Shown here one piece after another: positions 10,580 through 21,962 of a stretch of 64,000 bases of DNA (the first letter of the stretch is position 1; each line of letters starts with the position of its first letter). The position numbers and the translations under genes are program-made. The notes beneath the pieces were generated by a model. That model was not told the origin of the DNA and searched no databases. It saw only the letters and a program-made list of their open reading frames with translations. The DNA lies in assembly GCA_932521025.1 (NCBI GenBank), contig OW051471.1:4650001-4714000 (forward strand). The letters run 5' to 3'. Origin of the DNA: Oscheius onirici (Eukaryota > Nematoda > Chromadorea > Rhabditida > Rhabditidae).

Positions 10580-13500
10580 TTACAACTCGAGTTTCTTCAA
10601 TCGTCTCCGTTCTTTCCTTCGAGCGTCTATGAATTTCGGATGTCTCCTGACCCATTCGACCATCTGAAAACTCTTTCCCGTGTAACTAATTGTCTGTTAC
10701 CTTCAGAACTTGACTCTTGAACTCGTCGACATCGAAACTATAGTTGACAAACTTTTCCCTTGTCTCTTCAGTGTTGTCGGACTTGATCAAGTGTAGCTGA
10801 AAATGATTAATTCGAGACATGTTCCATGTGACGAGATCAAGAAGAAAGTGTGCAGTGATAAAAAGAAGACAGCTGCTGCGACAAACCTTTTGATCGGGCC
10901 AAGTGAAGTATTTGACTCCTCGAACACGGGTCAGATCTCGGTAACAACCTCGGTCCTCACAATGATATCTATACTTTTTCTTCTACGAAAAAAAGAAAAG
11001 TCACATTTCAAAAACGGCAGCCCAGTCGGGAAGAAAGAGTAGATGGGTTAGCCCAGCCCCGTGCATCCCAATGAAGACATCACTCGAATGGGTCGTCTTC
11101 AGCTGCTCGAGAAAGGGAAGTTGATGATTGTAGTCGACTATCCGAAGACGAACGGACGGAAGAGAACGGACAGCTTGTTCAATCTTCAAAAGACATATCT
11201 CATTTTGCGAGAGAGCGAGTCATCCAGCCCAGTGTAACTATTGCTCACTGAGTCTATGGCTGCTCCAATTGCCTTCCGCACTCACGATGACAAGGTTCGT
11301 TTTTTCATGCTAATATTTGGTTGTGTCTATGTATGTTCCAACTACCAACTTATACCCACTTCCCGGGAAATATAGTTTGAGCGGAGGTGGAGATCGAACT
11401 TGAGTAACAGAACGCAATCAATTCGGTTGAAGGCTTTTGTTCGATGGAACAGGCGAAAGCAGTAGAGTAACTTTTCGTTATCCTAGCCGTTATTTTCACG
11501 GTGTATCAGGTGCTTTTTTGCAGTACGCTCCCTCATTCCCACCCGTCGTTTACTACCGAGACACCTACGGACTAGACTACAACAAAATGGACGACATGGA
11601 CGATTCGGACAGCATCGGAACCAAGAGTACGGTGACTGTCCGAACTACGAAAAATGTATATACGATGGGAATGCAAGAGAGCACAATGTCCCGAATGACC
11701 AATGCCAGTCAACCCTATCAGGTTTGTTCTTTCTTTTTTGCTACCTCTTCTAATTAGATTGAACAAATGAACACGACTCGAGTTGTCACAGAAAAGGCCA
11801 ATACTCTCAACAGTGCTGCTCTCGTCGCTCTGGGCAGTGTTCTAACTTTGGTCAGTCTCAGTTTGAGCATATAACTTCTTTTTCCAGTTAATATTTGCCC
11901 TGATCAGTATTTTCTACGATGGATGTCCATTCCTTGCGACTCTGGTCGCAGTAGGGATTCTACTTCTAAACACCGTAATTGTTCTGGTTTTCGCCCAACT
12001 ACGACCGACTATTCGATGGATGGTAAGACCTAATGTCAGTTGATAAAAGTCAACTGAATTCAGTGGGCCAGTGGCTGCACGGCTGTCATCTCGTTTGTGC
12101 TAAGCGTAGCTCTGTTCTTTTGGACAGTCTTTCTGATCAACAGTGAGGACAAGTTTTTGGAGAAGGTCGGGGCAAGAGACAACAGGATTGTGACCAGTAC
12201 ACGAATAGCAATGTACACTTTGGAACTGTTCATTATTCCAGTTCATGGTGCGTTTGCAAAACTTGTTGGAAAAGAACAAAACTCAGGGATAGCAGCACTC
12301 GTCATTTTGTACGCCCTCTATCCTCATTTAACAGAAAAGAATAACGGAGCCGTGACTAGAGCGTACTTTCTTTCTGAACCTCCTCTCGGTCATCAGGTAC
12401 TTATCGTCTTAAAACAGTACGGAATCTTATATTTTAGAAAATCCTGGTTCCGATCGAGTTACGGCAAATGAGATCGTCGAGTGATTCAGAGACTTCCGAG
12501 GCCTCAATCGGAGTTCAGACGAGCGGAACCCGAAGCCAACAGATCTAGCGGCCATTTCACTTACCCCACTCCCGATGAATACTGAACTCACCTCTCCTAT
12601 GTTCAAGATCTTTCTGTGATGGGTACTTCTCGAGAGGATGGTCACTCGAACAGTCTCGAGATCCGGAACAGACTCGGGAATATCCAATCTGTGGAGGACG
12701 TGATGGGCAAAGGCGTGCATTAGACCTGAGCTTGAACACCCTTGGATCTGAAACTTTTCGTTTCCTCAATTCTCAGACTTACCAAGGGCATATTATAGAA
12801 GAGACCAAAGGGTTGTCTGGCCAGAAGAGGCAACATTACTTCCTTGAAACAGACTCTCTTCCCGGCCAGAGACAGCAGTTCCAGTGGTTTTGTACGACTG
12901 AATGCTTTCCAGGTGACACCGAACATCGTATCTCCAAACCCTGACTCGGCCTGGAACTTTCTTGACTATTTGGATGTACTTACCGTATCCCACCAAATGA
13001 TCTGTACATCTCTTGAGAACGATCCGTTGATGTGTTGACTGACGTAGAGGTTGACGAAATCACAGAAATGGTGGAACATGTTCACGGAAGCATCTTGTTT
13101 CTGAAGTATCGTCGGTCCGTCGAAGATCACGTCGCAGTTCTCTTTGTTCACTTCGAACAAGGGAACAGACGAGAAGTGCTCTAGTTCATACCCCCTGAAT
13201 GGATTTTATTGTTTTACTCTATTTTTCTCTCTGAACCAAGACTGAAGGTAGCTCTTCTGCAGTAGATTGTCTTTCAAAAGAGCATCTTCGAACGATTTCT
13301 GGCAGTTTCCTCCCACATCTCCTTCCAAAATTATATCATTTCTGTATCTCTTCGATCCCTTCGCTTTGAAATGTCTAAAGTCGAAAAATATGTTTTTCGC
13401 GTAACAATGTTGAAGTTGTTTGCTACAGACAAGACTTGTTCCATTCTGAACCAGCTTTTCTACGTAAAATAAGACTAAAAACCTCGTTCTCGGATGTACA

Positions 13501-13864
13501 AATAGGGAAGAGATCTGCCCTCTCTCTGACGTATCCCCAGTCGGCTTGTTTCCAAAACGTGTCTTTCGCCGCCTCTTTTCCTTTTTCACACATCGGAACA
13601 CCCAGTTCCGAACTGTACGAGTTCTCTTTCGAACAAGTCTTTTCAAATCCCCAACAGAGGGAGATGTTTGTCTGAAAAGGCTTTCGATGTAAAAACGACT
13701 TTTATTACCTCAACAGGAGAAGACTTGTCCTCTCTACATTTCTCTAGAAGGTCATCGTTGGAGTGAGTAGCATATTTTAAGTGAAGCGGATTCAGTTCCA
13801 AGTTAAAGTTATTCGAATAAATAACGGTCGACAAGAATAAGACGAAGAATATCCGTTTTACCAT
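10580..13864 (-). CDS. eogt: EGF-domain-specific O-linked GlcNAc transferase (EOGT)
   Basis: ER-lumen glycosyltransferase (GT61) that puts O-GlcNAc on EGF repeats of secreted and surface proteins. Signal peptide [17 protein letters not shown] is followed by exons matching EOGT along its whole length: [122 protein letters not shown] and [10 protein letters not shown]. The protein ends KKLEL, a KDEL-like ER-retrieval signal. After ...[10 protein letters not shown] the donor at 12,591 joins an acceptor at 11,184, a 1,408-nt intron; all other introns are about 30-50 nt (one is 36 nt). That intron contains a whole opposite-strand gene. Without this join the two halves would look like separate broken genes. 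Confidence 0.9.
11256..12548 (+). CDS. Four-TM membrane protein nested in the EOGT intron
   Basis: Starts [13 protein letters not shown], then after a 0.2-kb intron continues [19 protein letters not shown] with an acidic patch. Four hydrophobic helices follow: [59 protein letters not shown], and [20 protein letters not shown] (the last after removing an intron at about 12,248-12,288). The C-terminus ends [19 protein letters not shown] and is Ser-rich. The topology resembles MARVEL- or claudin-like tetraspan proteins, but I recognise no specific family motif. It lies wholly inside the large EOGT intron, with about 72 bp on one side and 42 bp on the other. Confidence 0.7.
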
Positions 13865-14109
13865 CCTGAATTACGTTAGCAAAGGAAGAACAGACTGAAT
13901 AAGAGATGAAGGTCCGTAGTCATGGTGAAATGTTAGTGAAGGCGAACAGACTTTATTTTTATTCATATGCAGAAAGAGACTATATGGCTGAAGTAATTTG
14001 AGTATGGGTCACAAAATGTACACAAATTGGAGCTAGCGAAAAAGCACTAAATATGACCAAAGAACGGAAAAACACGTAAATGAATGAGATGTTGCTTCGT
14101 TTAGCGAGA

Positions 14110-15078
14110 CTAAGCACGTGGAGACGTCTTCTTCTGTCGGGACATCAGTCCTTCCAAGGACTCGACTTTGACCATCAACTCGCTAATAATTCTCGTCACA
14201 CTATTTGCAAACGATTTCGATCCTTGTCTTGGGGTAACCTCAAGTTTTTTGTATAACGTATGATATAAATGTCAAAAACCTCGTTATTATTGGACTTCTG
14301 GTCAGATTCGCTGTGATCAACATCCATCGGTTCTGGTCGTTCTTTCCCTGGCGTAGGTTCATCAGGAGTTTCGTCAGATCGCTCGATTCGGAGAGGCTCA
14401 ACCACAAGACGAGGGCGTTCTTTCAACTCTTCTCTGAAATTTTGCATTTCCAATGAAAAAGAGGTAAAAACCTCAGTCTGAACACTTCCTCCTTAGCAGC
14501 ATGTTTTTCGGCAACTTCGTACTCCATAAGGGACGTCTTCTCAATTGCTCCGTTTAACTAAAAACAGCATTTATGAATTTAGAAGGGTCAACATTACCTT
14601 GGCCAAGAGATCGTTCATTTCCTGTTGATTGTTCCTGTCTGCCCTCTCCAAATCGTCGTTTTTCTGCTCGAGTAGACGGATACGTGATTTGCTGGCGTCC
14701 AGTTCCTCTTTGACACTTCGTAGTTCCTTTCTTAGAGCATCCTCAACTTTGATAGCTTCTCGTTTCTCAGTTGCCGACCTCTCCTGAAAAAAAACTTATT
14801 TTTGAAGGAAATAATGAGACTTACCTGTAAACGATGCAATTCCAATTCGGTCAACTGGAGTTTTCGATCTTTCTCCTTGGCCTCACGTTTGGCTGCCTCC
14901 AATTCGGCGTCTAGAATCTTTTCAATTTCGCTAGACGATGCTCTGAATTCTTCCGCCTCTTCCAGTTCTTCCTAAAGTTTTTCTTGAAGAAATATACCGA
15001 GAGTCTTACTTTGTAACCAACTATCCGTTGAATGAGTTCATCTTTAGACAGCTGGCGCAGTTCGTCCAGTGTAGACAT
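14110..15078 (-). CDS. nud-2: NudE family protein (dynein/LIS1 regulator)
   Basis: Coiled-coil scaffold that links LIS1 to cytoplasmic dynein in nuclear migration, spindle and neuronal transport. Exons from MSTLDELRQLSKDELIQR give a long coiled coil with NudE signatures: EELEEAEEFRASSSEIEKIL, RLLEQKNDDLERADRNNQQE, KLNGAIEKTSLMEYEV and EVFRLREELKE. The last of these is the conserved LIS1/dynein-binding end of the coil. The C-terminal part is acidic and Pro-rich (PTPGKERPEPMDVDHS), then a short helix and stop at 14,110. All introns are about 40 nt. A second small coiled-coil gene lies 0.4 kb upstream in the same orientation. Confidence 0.85.
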
Positions 15079-15472
15079 TTCTGGAAACACGTTAAAATAT
15101 GAGGTGAAGAGAACAACAGATTAATCACGAGGCACATCCATTTACCACAATCGATTGTCTTGAATTTGACGCTTTCCAAAAAACGAACTTTTTGGACTGA
15201 AAAAGAGTGTTCAGCTGGTCGCAAAGAAACGAAAACCAGCTCAACGGTCCAAAAAGAGCGCGAAGAGCCAATTGATAAAGCAAACAAAAGGGCGCACCCG
15301 AGGGCACTTGACTCATTCTGTTGCGGTATTCGGGGCGTGGCTACGCCTTTCGCGACAAGACCTTGACAAAGAGGAGAAATAAAAATCTTTGTTGGACATC
15401 AATCCCAATACACACTGCACGTAAAACCGGGTAGAGATAATACAAAGTGTGAACGATAAATTACAGAGAAGA

Positions 15473-15946
15473 TTAGTTCGAATTTTGTTGCTTGCGGATG
15501 ATATCTTCGAGGTGGATGTTCATCATCGACTCGTGTTGTCGAAGAGTTGATGCTAATTCTGCTGCCCGTTGTTGGAGCTCCTCCCTTCGTTTTTTGCTGT
15601 TACGACATTCTAAACATAGTTATATTTTGCAAATATAAAAAGGGACAAACCAGTAATGAGTTCGACCGTTTCGTGTTTGGTTTCTTCAAGAGCCGAAGCT
15701 TCTTCCGCAGTCATGACCGTTGAGTTCCATTCGTCATTTGATCGCCGACTAGGCACCGCAATCGACGTGCGTTCGAGCTCTTTCCGGGCAATGGCCAGAT
15801 CTGAAAATAATTTGGATTAGGCGAAGAAAATGCAGAGATCAACTGGCTAATATCCATTACGGCATCTCTCTTGATTTTAATCAAAGTTTTCTCAAACAAA
15901 GTTTTTCCCCGGTTGCCTCTCTGATAAGTTCATGTACTGCGATCAT
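15473..15946 (-). CDS. Small coiled-coil protein, unrecognised
   Basis: Best model: start MIAVHELIREATGEKL, then an in-phase exon with LAIARKELERTSIAVPSRRS and TAEEASALEETKHETVELI, then an exon with CRNSKKRREELQQRAAELAS and LRQHESMMNIHLEDIIRK, stop at 15,473. About 115 residues, charged and helical, no membrane segment or signal peptide. The first exon is less sure than the other two. It lies head-to-tail upstream of the NudE gene with roughly 0.4 kb between them, wider than a typical nematode operon gap. No function can be read from the sequence. Confidence 0.5.
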
Positions 15947-16161
15947 TTGCCAACAAACAGTTGGCTGAACAAATACCCTTCGGTTCAGTTTACATCCGAT
16001 ATTTCAGCTGGAATAGGGACGTTTGGAAGCCAGACAAGGAAATTCGACTAAACCGGAAAGTAAAGTGAAAAGGATAAGGCAAAGGGGCCGGATATTTGAA
16101 TAACCGATGTGTACTTCCGTAACACCAGAAGAGCAGTTTCATCTCAGTCAGTCGTATTACG

Positions 16162-16991
16162 ATGTATCGTCTAATGTGCTACAGCCAACAATCCGAGACA
16201 TCCTTCAAATGTCCTGCTATCAAAAACACAATTCCTACAGTAATCACACCCAATGAGACTCCTACTGACACTCCCAGCCACTCTCCAACACAGCTCACCA
16301 ACATTCGTGAGTTTTCCGACGTTTCAGTTCATAAAACAGGTTTAGAAAAACGGACAATTGCCGAAGTCGAGCGAATAACTCCCAACCAGAGGGCCATTTT
16401 GAAAAAAACTTTCTGTCCGATGGGCATGGACGCCGTTCCGAACGGGCTGAAGATGCTAATCAAGTGATTTTTCAGAAAATATCACAAACAAAATCCATGT
16501 TTAGACTGTTTTCCGAGTATCCGCGATACAAGCTCATTTGGCCTCAGTTCCGAGCTATTCCGGACTCGTCGCTAATGCATGCCATCGAATTAAGGTATTT
16601 TTCGAAAAGTGGGACCTCTACGAAGAAGACATCAAAATGAAACATTCATCATAGCCTTTTCAGACGTCACGCGTCCGTTTACATGACTGGACTCGGATCT
16701 ATAATAAATTCAATGGACGATACAGAGAAATTGTGTCAGCAGCTGGCACGAATAGCCAGAGCTCACATCAAATGGAACATTCACCATAGTCATGTGATGG
16801 TTCGAAACTATTCTATTGCAAAAAAAGAATACTTTCAGCACATGCTTCAGCCTGTTTTGGAGATTGTTGACGACTGCAACGGGGGGAATATGGACAACAA
16901 GACCAGAGAGGCTTGGACGACTCTCTATCGCGTCATTGCCGACCTGATTGACATTTTCCGTGTACATGAACGTTGCCATCCCCAAAAATAA
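16162..16991 (+). CDS. Nematode globin
   Basis: Heme protein of the large nematode globin family. Three exons join in phase after removing introns at about 16,465-16,507 and 16,594-16,662. The N-terminal extension (residues 1-70) is Thr/Pro/Ser-rich. The fold then runs from ITPNQRAILKKTF (helix A) through GLKMLIKLFSEYPRYKLIWP, SLMHAIELRRHASVYMTGLG, IARAHIKWNIHHSHVM (including the proximal-His region) and EAWTTLYRVIADLIDIFR to the C-terminus HPQK. AATAAATAAA overlaps the stop region and probably serves as the poly-A signal. Heme binding is inferred from the fold. Its 3' end runs into the 3' end of the SAC3/GANP gene on the other strand. Confidence 0.85.
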
Positions 16992-19900
16992 ATAAAAGGC
17001 AACTGACCGTCATCTGTTACATGTGAAATCTCCAGCTGATTCGGGACATAGCTGTCATTCATGTCTTCTTCGTAGAAGTCGTCTGAAAATCCCTTATATG
17101 AACGAAAAAGAACTGATTCTTACATGGGACTATAGGGAAAGAGAAGGATTCTTCGAGAGACAGTCTGGCTGATTTTCGGGCGGGAGAGACATCTTTCGAT
17201 GGATTCTTCCTCCTAAAAGGAATAACTTATGCTTACAAAAAGAATTACCGCAATGAATTGAAGTCGACTCCTTCTGAAGCGTGGGCTCTACGTAGGGAAA
17301 AATAGTTTTGTGCTAGTTTTAGGACCTATATTTATTTTTTTCCCTTATGAAACTAAAAAAAACCTTGTTTTGTTTTTTCGCCAGAACTTTCTCCTTGACA
17401 TGAAATCTCCATTTGTCAAAGGCAGCTCTGACTATTCTGTTGAGCCTGTCTCTCCGTAGATTAGCGAATGCTAGGCGTTGTTTCGTGATTAGTGGCGATC
17501 TGAGATTTATTTTACTTCGATTAAAGGAAGAAAAAACTCATTAACAGCTGTAGACTTGGTGTCTCGACTTCGAAGATAGAGATTTGGTGAATAGAGCGAA
17601 GACTTCCAGTTCGGGGTAAATTGATTCCATTCTTCGGCTCGTGTTCGTCTGGCTGCCTTTCTCGCTTCCACCTGATTTCTCCATTGATTCCAGAACTGTT
17701 TCACCCAGAGCAGAGAAAGACGTTCTTTGTGTGCCGAGAGTCCTCTGTCGATCTTAAGATAACAGAGTATATTCAACCTATTGGAACAAAAAAAAGAATA
17801 CTTCTTTCTTCCGTTCTCTCAGCATTGTCCTCAGGATACTTCGTACATGTTTGTCAACAGCGTTCGTTATCACATTTTGCGTAGTTTTTTGCACAAACTC
17901 CAGGGCTGAGTGACGTTCCCTTTTGTTTCTAAAGGTAGGTTTTGCAAATGAAGAATTCAACAAATACCTCGAGACTTCTTGGGAGATGATTTTCTTCAGC
18001 TGCTCATCGACCACTTCTATTTCAACAGTCTCGTACAGTTTCGGAATCTGGCCAGCAATTCGTCGTCTCAGCGTTACCTTCCTCTCATTTTCTTTCTGTT
18101 CAGCCACTAGCAACGCTTCTCTTTCCGCTTCTTCCGCCCTCCGTTGTGCTTCCAGTATTCGTCGTCGTCTCTCCTCTTCCACTCTTCGCAATTCATGTCG
18201 TTGCTGTTCTTCTTTCAGTTGTCGTATTCTTTCTTCTTTTTGTCGTCTTGTCTTTTCTTCTTCAATCTGCTTCGCCGCCACTAAGTCTACCGCTGGGACA
18301 GGAGGAGCCGCCTAAATCACAATACTGTGGATCGAAACAAGAACAAACTGGTCTTTGAGATTTTTGTGGCGAACTTTCCAGAAAACTGGTCGAGGTATCA
18401 GGTTTGAACTGAAGTCAGGAAAGTTGTATGGCAAAAAAGGCTCACATTGAGGTATTCACTGAGATACTGTTTAAGAATGGGGTCTTTGCTGTAGTAGCCA
18501 TCTGCGTCGAAGGAATCAAAAATTTCCGGCATTTGCCCATTTGATATAACTGGACTACCATTCACCGTCTGAAGGGATCCAATACAAAAATGTATAAAAA
18601 GATGTGAACCTCAGAAAGAGGGCCTGCTCTTTTACTATCAATCCAGGTGTAAGTGACTAACGGCGGTTCGGCATCCGTATTCATGTGTTCTCGTGTGAAA
18701 TCCACCTAAGGCTATATTACTTCCATGCTAGTAAAAACCTCTTCTGAATTCATGTCGTTTGCATAAATTCCATGTTCTCCGAGAATGCTGAGTGCATTCT
18801 TCTCGTCGTCGAAAGCCAAAACGTTCGAAAGATATTGTATTCTGAATGTGTTGTTCCGTCCATAAGATCGAGTCATCGTCACGAGAGCTTTCCTTCGGAC
18901 CTGAATCAAGTTTTATTAAAAAATGGCAGAAAAATAACCTCGGAGAAGAATCTGTGACAGATACAGCATTGAAGATAAGATCCCTTCTCGCGTAGAAGAC
19001 GGAAAAAACTGAATCAAAGAATAAAGTGATGTCAAAAGAGTAAGAAACCGAGAAAAGTTATTGGTTTGCATCGCGCTGGCCAACTGTATGGCTAGCCGCA
19101 CTTGTGGGGCTTCGCGAACACTTTTCTGATAGGATAGAACCTGTCGAAGCACATTACTGTCCTGTAGATGGAGAAGAACATCGTAGGCACGAAATTCCGC
19201 CTCGGATTCGCAATAGACTCCTTTTTTAGCTGAAACATTATCCTGAATAGAAACAAATAATTTAACCAAGATCTTCGTAAAGATGTCGAAGAGTCTGTAG
19301 ACTTTTGCCCAAATTCTCTGTGTTCATCTTCTGGTCGAATTTCTCCAAGTCCTGGGCGCAAAGCAGATAGGCACAGACTATGTGAAACCGTGTGCAGCTA
19401 AATTTAAGAATGTAACTATAAAAAAAGAAGAACAAACGTTTCGAGGAGAGAGACGGCGAGTTCATTGGACATCATCAGCTGTGTTACTTCCTTTCGCAGA
19501 GCCCTAGTTCTGTCCCACAAGAAGTTGTACCAGCCCGCAATTTCTTCCGAGTCGGGAACACTGTCCAGAATCTGAAATATTTTTATATATAATATATCTA
19601 AAAGAAGAAAAAGGTACGAACATTTGTGAGAAGATAGTCCATGGAATAACGAAGCATTCCGGGTTGACGAAGTTCGTGAGGAAGTGGCTTCTCCTGGTCA
19701 GCTGCACTTCTAGCGTATTCTTTGACCAGTCGATTTGGATCCGTTTTTCCTGCCGCGTCCACTTCATAACTGGCTATTCGATTCTGTACAATTCGAACAT
19801 ATCGTTCTTTCTCGGCACACATCGAATTCAACGTTCCCGTCACAACACGTTTTCCAACTTGTGGCGTGTTCTTGTCGTTTTCCTGATATTTATAATTTCT

Positions 19901-20920
19901 GGGAAGAAGGAAGCAACTTACAGCTCTTAACCTGTAGAGTAACTTGTCTCGTTCGTCGAGGACCAGAAAACGAGAATAATCATCGGGGCAGTTCCGTCTT
20001 CGGAGCTCGGAAAGGGATCTTAAAAAGGAGTTTTAAAAGAGACTGAGAAAAGCGTACTGCAAAATGGTCTGAATATCTCGCGATATAGCTCCATCCGCAA
20101 GCACTTTGGATTTGTTGAATGGTTTGATTTCCAGTTCTTGAGTTTTCGAACTGGACGACTTTTCATATGCATGTGAAAATGATGTAGCTAGGTGACGAAG
20201 CGAGTACGGATTCTATGTTATTCTGATCAACAAATAAAATAAAAATGATACCGTTTTCATTTCTCCTTTTTCGACACGGTCTAAAGCACGTCTTCGAGGC
20301 CTTTCGGGAGATGAGTTTTCGTTGAAAGGAGACAGAGAGCGTCCTCGTTCTTTTGGCTCAACTAGAGGTGCTAGTCTTTTTTGCATCAGAGAAGGAACCG
20401 ATGTCTTTGTTCTAGAAAATTGATAGAGAAAAAAAGGAAAGTTTACTTTTCTTGAGCTGCTCCGTCGCGTGACGAGAAATTGCCCTGCTGTGACTTGAAA
20501 AAGGACATTTTGGCTCTATCGCCGAAAGGAGGAGGTTTGGTGCCTCCTAAATCGTGGGATGGGAATACGAAAAGAAATAAACGGACCTTGATCACTTGTC
20601 CGCAACGAAGGATCGTTAAATATAGTCTTGTTCTTTTTGAATGCATCTCGGAGAAGACTTGGTTTTGCCGAACTCGATGTGGAGAAGCTAGGTTTTGAGT
20701 TCGCCGTAAAGGAATTGGTTGCCTTGGGTTCTGCAGTCCCTCCATCAGCTTTAGGTGCGAAGAACTTGAATGGATTCGACTGATTCTTGGAGAAGATATT
20801 GTTTGAAGAGGCTGGAAATAATTGGTACAGATGAATGACTAACAACATACGTTTTGCTGCTTCTGAAGAAGGATTCACTTCGGCTTTCTTCTGCAATTTG
20901 AAAGCAAATTGAGAGTCCAT
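16925..20920 (-). CDS. SAC3/GANP-family TREX-2 scaffold (mRNA export)
   Basis: Nuclear-pore-linked mRNA export factor. The N-terminus (MDSQFAFKLQKKAEV, then Phe/Ser/Lys-rich PFKFFAPKAD and PSFSTSSSAKPSLLR) resembles the nucleoporin-like part of GANP. The SAC3 domain is clear: GKRVVTGTLNSMCAEKERY, LVKEYARSAADQEKPLPHEL, MLRYSMDYLLTNV, WDRTRALRKEV, TRFHIVCAYLLC and LQTLRHLYEDLG. Beyond it lies a strongly charged coiled coil (residues coded about 18,280-17,780) as in GANP C-terminal regions. There are a dozen or more introns, nearly all 40-60 nt. The last exons (PYDDFYEEDMNDSYVPNQLE) and the stop are uncertain; as modelled, the final codons overlap the globin 3' coding end on the other strand. 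Confidence 0.8.
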
Positions 20921-21223
20921 CCACCTGAAATAATGTATTTGCTGCTAGAACTAGGGTAGTAAAAATCACGTGGAAAAACACGGATGAGTTAAAGCAAAAC
21001 ACTGGAAAATTCAAATTTACGACGTTTCCGCGCTCTGATCGTTCTCCGTCGAAAACGGCGCGAGAACATTCCATGTTTCTCCGTAAACAAGTTGCCGTTT
21101 TGCTCTGCGAATTTTCCTTTTCTTCGATAATTTTCTTTTCTTTTCAATTGTTCGCCCTTTGGGGATCAAAAAATTGATCATTCTACATAAAAAGTATATA
21201 AGCAAACTAGTTCTTTCAGCCGA

Positions 21224-21800
21224 ATGGGTGTTGATATCCAAATTGTGAAGGAAGGCGATGGCACGACTTATCCCAAGAAGGGACAGACTGTCACTTGTCA
21301 TTACATTCTCACTGTTAATGATAAGAAGGTTAGTTCATCGTTTCAATTTTCCTCAATATGTTTTCTCAGGTCGACAGTTCTCGTGACCGTGGATCTCCGT
21401 TCAAGTTCAAGATTGGCAAAGGAGAAGTTATTCAGGTGAGTTTTCGGACCATTTTTGACTATGAAGTATGGATCTTGAAAAAAAAAACTCTTTCTTCTGA
21501 TTTGCTGGAAGGATACGAACTTCATTCCATTGTTAGTCCGTAAATGTAGTGGGAAACGTATGCGAATAGAAAGCATTCATCATCGGTGTTGTATATGGCT
21601 GAAAGATGCCCTTTAATATTAAAATAAAACTATTATCGCACTTTCAGGGATGGGATCAAGGAGTTGCCAAGATGTCGGTTGGAGAACGCTCGATTCTGAC
21701 GATCAGTTCTGATCTTGGTTATGGACCTCGAGGAGCCCCGCCACAAATTCCAGGAAATGCCACCCTTCGTTTCGATGTTGAACTCATCGGTGTCGCCTAA
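21224..21800 (+). CDS. fkb-2: FKBP12-type peptidyl-prolyl isomerase
   Basis: Cytosolic prolyl isomerase, 107 residues, the usual FKBP12 length. Exons 21224-21328, 21370-21435 and 21648-21800 join in phase and give VDIQIVKEGDGTTYPKKGQT, VTCHYILTVNDKKVDSSRDR, PFKFKIGKGEVIQGWDQGVA, KMSVGERSILTISSDLGYG and GNATLRFDVELIGVA. The active-site residues expected for FKBP12 (Tyr of HY, Phe/Asp region, Val-Ile, Trp of GWD, Tyr of GYG, Phe near the end) are all present. The second intron is about 210 nt, long for this window. The assignment to the fkb-2 orthologue rests on size and single-domain layout. Confidence 0.9.
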
Positions 21801-21962
21801 ACGACCTTTCTGAGCGTACCCTCGACTTTCTCAGTTTCTGATTCTTTTAACTTTTCGCTAAATAAACGGTAACTTTTCTTCTGTACTTCCTCTACTACAG
21901 AAAACATTCGAAGCCACTTCATTTGTGCACGGAAACCCGCATTATTTCACTAAACGTAAATA

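Noticed and set aside
10580-11183. A C-terminal EOGT pseudogene fragment
   Set aside because: At first it looked truncated, but the N-terminal half lies further right and joins in phase across the intron, so the gene is whole.
17923-18315. Ser-rich plus-strand frame of 130 codons
   Set aside because: It is antisense to the Lys/Glu/Arg-rich coiled coil of the SAC3 gene, which forces Ser/Leu-rich complements.
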